Shown here in pieces: positions 7,113-13,487 of a stretch of DNA of 20,161 bases. Made by a program: the position numbers and the translations under genes. The stretch lies in the IMG/VR virus record IMGVR_UViG_3300037189_023411, positions 1 through 20,161 of that record. One strand, given 5' to 3'. The notes under the pieces are model-generated. The model did no database searches, had not been told where the DNA came from, and was given only the letters and a program-made list of their open reading frames with translations. The first letter of the stretch is position 1. Each line of letters begins with the position of its first letter. This DNA comes from a virus.

Positions 7113-8636
7113 TTAAATTGAATTGAGCAGATCATCGTAATCGCTTGGCGATTTGTATTGAGGAGCTGGTCGATTCATGGCCTCTTCCATTGTAATTAAG
7201 TTTGGAGGTAAGGTCGTTGTTTGAACAGTATGGTACTGAGTTCTCATTTGATTTTCAAGAGACTGCGTATCATCGTCATCTGAATAAAATTCAGAAGCTG
7301 GATCAGTTTCTTCGGTCAATTTCGCGAATTCGTAACTCATTCTAAACATTTTAAAGCTTTCAGTGTATCCACCATCGCGGTTCGCAATCAATTTGATTTT
7401 CATGCGCTTTTCCATCGGTCCTCTAATCAAACCGAACAGGGAGTCAACTGTGTGTACCAAACCGAAAGATTCAGCAATGTCTGACATGCTTAGATCCTGA
7501 TCATCTACTGCATCTCTTTTGATTTGAGTTGCAGTGATAATACACCATTCATTTCTGATTGCAACAGCTCGTAGCTCTTCTGAAATGACCTTGATTTTTT
7601 CATAAACGTTTCCTTGTTCTCTCATTGGCCTCATCAAGTTGATGTAATCCACAACTATTACTGTGAATTTTTTGCCGGTATTTTGCTGAACTTTTAGAAA
7701 GTAATTTTCAACATCAATAGCTGAAGCAGTTCCAGTTGGAAATTCTTTTACTATTAATTCTCCAAGAGTAGGAACTGTGCTCTTTAAGTTGGCCATTTTA
7801 CCGGCAACTTCTGCAGTTTGAGTATTATCTAGCATTGAATCATAGTCTTTGAATGGAATATCCAAAATCATTGATCCAAGGCGTTTCATATACTTTCTAT
7901 CAGATAGCTCAAGAGTTGCGATTCCGACATTACATCCTGAAACAAACGCTCTACCTGCAATATTAGAAAGCACCATTGATTTACCTACCTTAGGTCGGCC
8001 TTGGAAAACTACCAAAGTTTTTGGATTCCAACCTCCGCCTAATGTCTTATCAAAAAACTTGAATCCACTTGGGTTACCGATTTTTGATAGTTGAACGTGA
8101 TCTATTGGATTGAAAAAGTTTAGTCCTGATTCGGCATTCGTGAAAGAGACGTTTAATTTTTCATTGAATTTTTCTCTAACTTCATTGGTGATCAATTCAA
8201 CATTTTCTGGATTAATCTCAGTTGTTTTTAAATAAGAGAGAACGTCAATTACTGACGCATTTAGATTCTTATAAAATATGAATGCTTTTGTGTACTTAAA
8301 TAGAAAATCGTAGTTATAGCTGGACAAATCAACTGCGAACAATGCATTAAATTTTGCTTCAGGGATGTCTAAGTTTGAAAGATTGCAAAGTTCTCTAAGT
8401 TCATTTCTAGTTGGAACTTTTGAGTATTCAACAAAAAACTTTTTAGCAACTCGATAGACTCTCTGTAACGTATCATCATTGAAATAATGGGCTTTAACTA
8501 AAGGCAAGATTTCACGTTTGTCCATTGAATCATAGTTCTTTGGCTTTATCACGACATCTCCATCGTCTTCGGTTAAAACAAAGTTAAAGATTATTTTTTC
8601 GAGAAGCTCAATGTTCTCTTTGAAGTCTATCGTCAT
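7113..8636 (-). CDS. 41: gp41 replicative DNA helicase (DnaB family)
   Basis: This is the hexameric 5'-3' helicase of the replication fork. The N-terminal domain (about 1-165) is helical and is followed by a linker (166-190). The RecA-like motor has Walker A at 213-220 (GRPKVGKS), the Glu in TLELS at 243, Walker B ending in Asp330 (VIVVDYINL), and the sensor Gln371 in ITATQIKRD. The last 70 residues are acidic and low in complexity, a usual place for partner contacts. Length is 507, against 475 in T4. In T4 this helicase works with primase gp61 and loader gp59; neither was recognised in this window. It starts three bases after the stop of the small gene at 8640. Confidence 0.96.
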   Translation of the reverse strand: MTIDFKENIELLEKIIFNFVLTEDDGDVVIKPKNYDSMDKREILPLVKAHYFNDDTLQRVYRVAKKFFVEYSKVPTRNELRELCNLSNLDIPEAKFNALFAVDLSSYNYDFLFKYTKAFIFYKNLNASVIDVLSYLKTTEINPENVELITNEVREKFNEKLNVSFTNAESGLNFFNPIDHVQLSKIGNPSGFKFFDKTLGGGWNPKTLVVFQGRPKVGKSMVLSNIAGRAFVSGCNVGIATLELSDRKYMKRLGSMILDIPFKDYDSMLDNTQTAEVAGKMANLKSTVPTLGELIVKEFPTGTASAIDVENYFLKVQQNTGKKFTVIVVDYINLMRPMREQGNVYEKIKVISEELRAVAIRNEWCIITATQIKRDAVDDQDLSMSDIAESFGLVHTVDSLFGLIRGPMEKRMKIKLIANRDGGYTESFKMFRMSYEFAKLTEETDPASEFYSDDDDTQSLENQMRTQYHTVQTTTLPPNLITMEEAMNRPAPQYKSPSDYDDLLNSI

Positions 8637-8639
8637 ATT

Positions 8640-8984
8640 TTAATTATTCGAAATTGTGTAAAGTTTTAAAAATTCGAGTTGGCTAATTACTAGATTTTCT
8701 CCAGATTTGACCAAACTACCATCTTCTATCATGTCTTTCATAATAAGTTTTATCCTATCACGAAATTCATCATCGTTCATCTTATCGTTAAAAACGTATT
8801 TTAGAGTTTTTGTTGAAAACTTTAGATCCTCTGGGTCTAGTTTTCTGGACTTACTTTCAGAAACTCTAATTAGGTATGAAGCTATATCGAACACAAAGTC
8901 CTGCCTAGTTGGATATGCTGGCAGGGCAATGTGAGCTTCAAGAGAATATTTAAGAGGAGCTAGCGCGCTCAGTTTAAAGGTCAT
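8640..8984 (-). CDS. Hypothetical protein in the position of T4 gene 40 (between uvsX and 41)
   Basis: The 114-residue protein sits exactly where T4 has gene 40, between uvsX and 41, and has a similar length, but I cannot see sequence homology and do not claim it. Residues 29-100 look helical, with a final helix-strand-strand arrangement (LIMKDMIEDGSLVKSGENLVISQLEFLKLY) that could be a winged helix. The gene overlaps the 3' end of uvsX by 11 bases and ends three bases before gp41, so it is co-expressed with both. A helicase-loading or accessory role is possible from context only. Confidence 0.75.
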   Translation of the reverse strand: MTFKLSALAPLKYSLEAHIALPAYPTRQDFVFDIASYLIRVSESKSRKLDPEDLKFSTKTLKYVFNDKMNDDEFRDRIKLIMKDMIEDGSLVKSGENLVISQLEFLKLYTISNN

Positions 8985-10164
8985 TATCCGAATCTGTTAA
9001 GTCTTCTAATTCTTCTGTTTCCATGTTATCGATTCCATCCTGAGTTTCCGGAAACTTAAAGGTTGGCTTGATTACCTTTTCATCGAGTTCAGTCAAAACC
9101 TCGTTGGTGAAAAGTCTTGCTGAGAAAAATTCCTTGACTGGAACAGCGTCACCGTTATGTCTAACAATATAAGTTTTACCCAATTTTTTGGGTAAGAAGT
9201 AAAAAGTCTCTCCATCTACTTCAAACTTAGAACATAGTTCAGCTTCGTCAGATTTAAGCTTAGCGAATTCTTTCTCCGTTAATTTATTACCTCTACCGAC
9301 TCCGCAATTTTCCCAACTAACGTATTGTTCTAAGCCAACGAACGGATTCATACCCTTATGAAAAGAGATATGGAACTCGATATCGATAGGTCTAGCCAAA
9401 CGGTTCTTTTTAGTTTTAGAACGAACGATAATTCCAGTAGTTGTCTTAGCCTCATCTCTCAGAGTTCCTTTACTCAACATCAAGATAATTGAGGCAGAGA
9501 ATTCTGGACCTCCACCGCCTGACATACCCTTTGGAGTATATTGATCCATTGAGGCATAGGTGTGATTAGTGAAGATGAAAGGAATCTTGTAATTTGAAAG
9601 ATCCAAGGTCAATGACTTAAACAGTGATCTCATTTCTTTTGCACGAAGACCCATGTCTGCCGCATTTTTACCCGCATCCATATCACGTTTGCTCTTATCA
9701 GTATCTAACATGCCGACTGAATCGACAAATAGTGCAATCTTAAGGCCTGGGTTTTCTTTGATCGTTTCGATTAGATCATTCACAAAAAACTTAACCTCAC
9801 TGATCATACCCATACGAAGGTATTTTAATTTAGATAAATCTACTCCAAATTTCAAGTAGTCACTAGAATCGATTGCACCTTCGGTATCAATGTAGATTAC
9901 CATATAGTCTTTCTTTTGAAGCTCGCGAACCGCGTTTAGGCAAAGAAATGTTTTACCTGCTCCAGAATCTCCAGCAATACCGATGCTTCTGGTGTTGGGA
10001 TAACCTCCGAACACTGAGCCTGACATTTGAGCGTTTAGCAAGTAGTTTCCAGTTGGAATATACTCTTCGATGTCTGAGAATCCACGAATCTCAATTTTAG
10101 ATTTGACTTTCTTTTCGAGCAAGTCGTTAAACTTGGCGAATGCGTCCATTGTTGATTTTGCCAT
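8974..10164 (-). CDS. uvsX: UvsX RecA-like recombinase
   Basis: This recombinase forms filaments on single-stranded DNA and catalyses strand exchange for recombination-dependent replication and repair. The RecA core shows Walker A at 65-72 (GDSGAGKT), the catalytic Glu95 in IDTEGA, Walker B ending in Asp148 (IALFVDS), and a glycine-rich DNA-binding loop (GMSGGGGPEFSAS, about residues 213-225). Length is 396 (T4 391). It ends in an acidic tail (ETEELEDLTDSDNDL). It starts after a 51-base leader that holds a hairpin and no Shine-Dalgarno sequence. In the cell it works with gp32, gp46/gp47 and gp41, all encoded in this window. Confidence 0.96.
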   Translation of the reverse strand: MAKSTMDAFAKFNDLLEKKVKSKIEIRGFSDIEEYIPTGNYLLNAQMSGSVFGGYPNTRSIGIAGDSGAGKTFLCLNAVRELQKKDYMVIYIDTEGAIDSSDYLKFGVDLSKLKYLRMGMISEVKFFVNDLIETIKENPGLKIALFVDSVGMLDTDKSKRDMDAGKNAADMGLRAKEMRSLFKSLTLDLSNYKIPFIFTNHTYASMDQYTPKGMSGGGGPEFSASIILMLSKGTLRDEAKTTTGIIVRSKTKKNRLARPIDIEFHISFHKGMNPFVGLEQYVSWENCGVGRGNKLTEKEFAKLKSDEAELCSKFEVDGETFYFLPKKLGKTYIVRHNGDAVPVKEFFSARLFTNEVLTELDEKVIKPTFKFPETQDGIDNMETEELEDLTDSDNDL

Positions 10165-10184
10165 GTGTATAAAAATTAATCTTT

Positions 10185-10206
10185 AGTATCTTTTACAAAG
10201 GATACT
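10185..10206 (-). other. Hairpin in the leader of uvsX
   Basis: On the minus strand AGTATCCTTT and AAAGATACT form a 9-bp stem (one G-U pair) around a four-base loop, about 20 bases before the uvsX start. No T-run follows, so it is not a normal terminator. It could be an RNA processing or translational control site, or protect the uvsX mRNA end. Function is not known. Confidence 0.5.
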
Positions 10207-10215
10207 GAATTGGAT

Positions 10216-10779
10216 TTAGTTGAAATATGAAACTAATAAAAATGAACCCGCTAAAATAGTAGAGTCCGGAAAGTCTCCATTTACTACTTGGTGAAAGCCT
10301 ACCTTTTTGATAGATGAGCTTTCCTTTGTGAAATGGTCTTTTGATAAATTTCTTGTGAATTCAAGAACTGATTTGCTTGTAATATCGACTCCGTAACAGT
10401 GCATCTTGCATGACATTGGTGAGCTAGTTTGAATGTCTCCCAAATAATAAATGCTATTTTCGGTGAGCCCTAATTCGTCAATGTTCAAGCCGGCTTCTTC
10501 AATTAGAGCACGACATACGCTATCGTATGGAGTTTTATCAAGATCAGGATTGACGGTGTCAATGATCAAGGATTCGGTTTGAGAATCCGATACTGGATTT
10601 AGATAATCTAGTACATAAATTGACTTAATTGAGTTTTCTGAGGACTTTTCAAATGGAATTAGGCAAATGTAGTCAAGATCGTCAGCCAAGTATTGATTAG
10701 AGTGCTGATCCTTGGTCAAGGTCAGTACATTGAATCTACCTAATTTGCTGGTTTCTTTTGAGATTAGCGGCTTATTCAT
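10216..10779 (-). CDS. Nudix-fold-like protein with degenerate Nudix box
   Basis: The 187-residue protein (from the ATG at 10779) has the order of strands of a Nudix hydrolase. A segment YDSVCRALIEEAGL matches the end of the Nudix box (RExxEExGx), keeping Arg, Glu-Glu and Gly. However, the first Glu of the box is Lys, the leading Gly is Val, and the Glu after Arg is Ala. The two metal-binding Glu of the EE pair remain, so activity is possible but uncertain. After the box, YYLGDIQTSSPMSCKMHCYGVDI is like the strands that follow in Nudix proteins. A GTG at 10806 would add nine residues. I prefer the ATG, which overlaps the stop of the upstream gene by 8 bases. A nucleotide or ADP-ribose substrate is inference. 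Confidence 0.6.
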   Translation of the reverse strand: MNKPLISKETSKLGRFNVLTLTKDQHSNQYLADDLDYICLIPFEKSSENSIKSIYVLDYLNPVSDSQTESLIIDTVNPDLDKTPYDSVCRALIEEAGLNIDELGLTENSIYYLGDIQTSSPMSCKMHCYGVDITSKSVLEFTRNLSKDHFTKESSSIKKVGFHQVVNGDFPDSTILAGSFLLVSYFN

Positions 10780-11461
10780 TTGGAGTTGTCTTCTTTTTAG
10801 CGTCACCAGCTAATGCCTTCTTCATGGTTTTCTTGATAGCATCGACTGTTACGTTATTATTTATATAGTTTGATAGTTTGGTCAAAAACTCTTCCTTGTT
10901 CTTTGAATTCTGATACATCATCTTTAGTAGAGTTTTACTCGGCAGCTTAATTCGAACTGATAAGTTTAAATCGGTGTCCTCGAGTGAAAACATTCCAAAT
11001 AGATCTCCAGGATCGACATCTAACTGAAATTTTGATGGAGCTTGTACAATTTGAGCGGGCTGACCACTAAGAATAGGTTGAGGAGCTTGTGCCTTAATTT
11101 CATCTACAAATTCAGTAGGAATATCTTTTGAAACTTGTACATCTTCTGACAAAGAAGGAATGTAGTTAATTGATCTAATTTCATCAAACGATAATGGGTC
11201 TTGCCCATCAGTTATCATCATTAAATTAGATGAAACTAGGTCAGTATCGATCTGAGAACCATCTGACAGCATTGCGATCAATCTGCCATTTCGACCTGGA
11301 ACAACGTCCCTAACTTCAACGATCTTACCCATTTTGTTTGGATCGTTTGTTTTTATCCACTGAAACTTATTAGCCTGAAAACTTGATTTTACGGCAATCA
11401 GTGTGTCTATATCATATCCGTTCATAATTTTACGTAGTATTTTTTTGAGTTTAGTTAGCAT
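10772..11461 (-). CDS. Hypothetical protein coupled to the split DNA polymerase
   Basis: I do not recognise this 229-residue protein. Residues 35-85 may form a small SH3/KOW-like barrel (KMGKIVEVRDVVPGRNGRLIAMLSDG). Residues 115-145 are a Pro/Gln/Ala-rich linker (QAPQPILSGQPAQIV). The last 80 are helical and Lys-rich. No polymerase motifs B or C are present, so it is not the missing half of gp43. The ATG overlaps the gp43 fragment by 11 bases and is preceded by AGAAGAG, so it is translated together with it. It could be an accessory subunit of the polymerase or an unrelated passenger gene. Confidence 0.7.
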   Translation of the reverse strand: MLTKLKKILRKIMNGYDIDTLIAVKSSFQANKFQWIKTNDPNKMGKIVEVRDVVPGRNGRLIAMLSDGSQIDTDLVSSNLMMITDGQDPLSFDEIRSINYIPSLSEDVQVSKDIPTEFVDEIKAQAPQPILSGQPAQIVQAPSKFQLDVDPGDLFGMFSLEDTDLNLSVRIKLPSKTLLKMMYQNSKNKEEFLTKLSNYINNNVTVDAIKKTMKKALAGDAKKKTTPNE

Positions 11462-12824
11462 TTAATTGCTCTTCTAGTTTTTTCATTTCATTCTTGGTGT
11501 CAACGCGACCGTTGTACAAACGGGTTAAGATTGTGCGAGCAGCAGAATCAAACTTTTTAGTAAATAGTGTGTTGTTTTTTGTCAGAATTTGACCATCAGT
11601 TGGTTGCTGCTCAGGTTTAATTTTTCCCAAGTAAGCGTCCGGTGAAATATTAAACTGAATTTGAATGTTCGGATACATTGAGGCAAAGTCAAAACATGAC
11701 ACGTATTTGTAATATCCAGGTTCAGGTTTTGCAACGTACGCGCCATCATAGGTTGCATCCTCTTCAAGATCTCTTCGATCGTTTGCCATGTACAGGCCAC
11801 GCTCTAAGAATTCTCGGCACATTAACGTCTCTGTAATGAATACTGCCGAGAACACCTTTGAAACATCGACTCTTGCAAACTTAGAGATTGCAAAAGCGAC
11901 ATCAAGTAGGCCAAGCTTATCTTCTATCAATTTGATAAGAATAGTATCAATGATGTTGTACTTGATAAAATTCTCAACATCCTGTTGAGCTTCTAGCATC
12001 GTTGCGTATTCACTGTGTAGTTTGGTGGTTCCAAGCACAAGATTTGCAATATAATCTAACTTGTAATTTTCAACAACCTTATACGGCTTTGTGTTCATAA
12101 AAACTTCCATGTAATCCAGAAGTCCCATGTGAACTGGCATTTTAGCTTTACCGATCAATGTCTTAGATGGCATTTGCGCCATTGGATCAATTCCTAAATT
12201 CTTACAGCGATTGATCAAATACAACCAGTCAAATCCGATTACGTTCCAGCCTGTCAAGAATGGAATCTTTGGAAGCACTTTGTGAAAAAAGGTAGTCATC
12301 ATCTCTTCCTCTGTCTCAAAAAACAGATACTTAAGAGTGAAATCTTGGCCGTGAGCCTTAAAGTAATCGTTAACCTCATCTTGCATTTGCGAAATTACTG
12401 GATTCTCTAAGTTCTTCATGGTTGACATTACGAAACAGATATTATCCTCATTCACGAACGTTATTAAATTAACTGGCATCGCTGCTTTATTTGGATCCGG
12501 GAAGTCAGTTGATAACAACTGGATCTCAATATCGAGATAGTACTTTTTTGGACTATCATCAGAGTAGATGGAATCTAACTCGGTTTGGTCTAATCGAGTT
12601 TGGGTTAACTCTTCAAGTCTAAAACGACTTAACCACTTACCTTGGACTTTTTTTAGAAACTTTCCATCCCAGTTACGATTCTCGGTTGGGGTTGGAGTTA
12701 AGTTCCAGTTATAAAGATCATGCGGTAGAATCGGCTTCTTCATGAATCCAATTGTTCCATCTGGCTTATAATACGAAATGACTAACGTTGAGTCTTCCGT
12801 GTGAAATTCAGTACTTACAATCAT
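11451..12824 (-). CDS. 43: DNA polymerase gp43, N-terminal half (split gene)
   Basis: This is a family B DNA polymerase that ends early: 457 residues against 898 in T4. The N-terminal and 3'-5' exonuclease domains are complete: Exo I Asp98-Ile-Glu100, Exo II in GWNVIGFD, Exo III in YNIID. The palm begins with motif A (FDFASMYPNI, catalytic Asp379) and NISP follows as in T4. The protein stops about 77 residues after motif A, within the fingers region, before motif B (KxxxNSxYG) and motif C (YGDTDS). The final residues (TKNEMKKLEEQLNAN) end at an ordinary stop codon that overlaps the next gene, without intein-like residues. The remaining half is not in this window, so the enzyme is probably assembled from two polypeptides, as described for some Aeromonas T4-like phages. 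Confidence 0.93.
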   Translation of the reverse strand: MIVSTEFHTEDSTLVISYYKPDGTIGFMKKPILPHDLYNWNLTPTPTENRNWDGKFLKKVQGKWLSRFRLEELTQTRLDQTELDSIYSDDSPKKYYLDIEIQLLSTDFPDPNKAAMPVNLITFVNEDNICFVMSTMKNLENPVISQMQDEVNDYFKAHGQDFTLKYLFFETEEEMMTTFFHKVLPKIPFLTGWNVIGFDWLYLINRCKNLGIDPMAQMPSKTLIGKAKMPVHMGLLDYMEVFMNTKPYKVVENYKLDYIANLVLGTTKLHSEYATMLEAQQDVENFIKYNIIDTILIKLIEDKLGLLDVAFAISKFARVDVSKVFSAVFITETLMCREFLERGLYMANDRRDLEEDATYDGAYVAKPEPGYYKYVSCFDFASMYPNIQIQFNISPDAYLGKIKPEQQPTDGQILTKNNTLFTKKFDSAARTILTRLYNGRVDTKNEMKKLEEQLNAN

Positions 12825-12842
12825 GTTTTAATATTTTACCAA

Positions 12843-13322
12843 TTAATAACCGTTCTGTTGACGAGCTCGATTCTCCTCATTCTTAGACATGTACATGTTG
12901 TACATCTCCTGAGGAGTCATTCCGATTGAAATGGCATAGTTCATAAAGAAGTGTAGCATGTCAATCACCTCAAATTTGCACTCAAGTTGATCTTCGTCTG
13001 ATAAATCCGAGAATTTCTTATCAGAATAGCTCTCGTGAGCCTTTTTCCATCGTTTCCAGATGGCATTGCCGTTCCCGTCCTTGATTCCGCCTAGAGCATC
13101 GGTTGCTTCGTGAATCTCATCGATCATTGCATGATTGTTCATGTGCCAGAATGTCATTAGGTCACGCAAAGTCATGTTTTTGAAGTCATATCCGTAGACA
13201 TTTTTCTGTGTATCGGCTTGTAAGTTCATAATGTCGCCGAGAGTGTCCTTGTTAGGTTCGGTACGGTCTGACCAAAGATCCTTAATTTCTAATTTTGCGC
13301 AGGAGTTGTCTGTATTTGCCAT
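12843..13322 (-). CDS. 56: dCTPase/dUTPase (gp56-like)
   Basis: This all-alpha NTP pyrophosphatase hydrolyses dCTP and dUTP to monophosphates. It keeps dUTP out of DNA and, in T4, removes dCTP so that hydroxymethyl-dCTP is used. The 159 residues align clearly with T4 gp56. The shared features are a Trp-Lys-x-Trp-Lys block (IWKRWKK, about 88-94), SDEDQLECKFEVIDMLHFFMN with metal-binding Glu118 and Asp121, the earlier pair Glu69 and Glu72, and the identical style of C-terminus (MSKNEENRARQQNGY). T4 gp56 has 171 residues. It is the first gene of the leftward replication operon and supplies dCMP and dUMP to the deaminase and TS-family enzyme at the other end. The start has no Shine-Dalgarno sequence. 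Confidence 0.95.
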   Translation of the reverse strand: MANTDNSCAKLEIKDLWSDRTEPNKDTLGDIMNLQADTQKNVYGYDFKNMTLRDLMTFWHMNNHAMIDEIHEATDALGGIKDGNGNAIWKRWKKAHESYSDKKFSDLSDEDQLECKFEVIDMLHFFMNYAISIGMTPQEMYNMYMSKNEENRARQQNGY

Positions 13323-13391
13323 ATTTAGTTAGTTTTACAAGATCTTTTACCCCAAAAGTGAAAAAAGTTTAAGTTTATTGTGCTAGTTGCT

Positions 13392-13399
13392 GATAAATA
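13392..13399 (+). promoter_or_regulatory. Late-promoter-like box (distal) upstream of gp18
   Basis: GATAAATA differs at one base from the T4 late promoter TATAAATA and matches the looser nATAAATA described for T4-like cyanophages. It lies about 90 bases before the sheath start and faces it. Confidence 0.5.
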
Positions 13400-13451
13400 A
13401 CTACAGACGCGACTAGCCCAAGTTCAAAAAGTATGAATTTGGACTTAATGC

Positions 13452-13463
13452 GATAAATAAATA
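13452..13463 (+). promoter_or_regulatory. Late-promoter-like box (proximal) upstream of gp18
   Basis: GATAAATAAATA contains a second GATAAATA (13452-13459) and an overlapping AATAAATA. Initiation several bases downstream would leave a leader of about 20 bases before the ATG at 13488, typical for a phage late gene. Confidence 0.6.
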
Positions 13464-13487
13464 ACTTCAAAATAATACGCAAAAGCG

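Larger units (their letters stand above)
13323..13487. promoter_or_regulatory. Divergent control region between gp56 and gp18
   Basis: This 165-base gap is the largest in the window. It separates the leftward gp56 operon from the rightward sheath gene, so it should hold promoters in both directions. Besides the two GATAAATA boxes it holds a 9-bp inverted repeat (AAGTTCAAA at 13420-13428 with TTTGGACTT at 13438-13446, one G-U pair) between the boxes, and a 6-bp inverted repeat (GCTAGT at 13382-13387, ACTAGC at 13412-13417) around the first box. I see no clear promoter for the leftward direction. Confidence 0.6.

Noticed and set aside
8640-8984. Direct assignment as T4 gp40
   Set aside because: Position and length agree, but I see no sequence similarity, so only the position is reported.
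10858-10865. TATAAATA on the minus strand, a perfect T4 late promoter box
   Set aside because: It lies inside a coding region within a replication operon; several such 8-mers are expected by chance in 20 kb of AT-rich DNA on two strands.
11451-11500. Intein junction at the end of the gp43 fragment
   Set aside because: No Cys/Ser start or intein block A follows; the frame ends at a simple stop codon overlapping the next gene.
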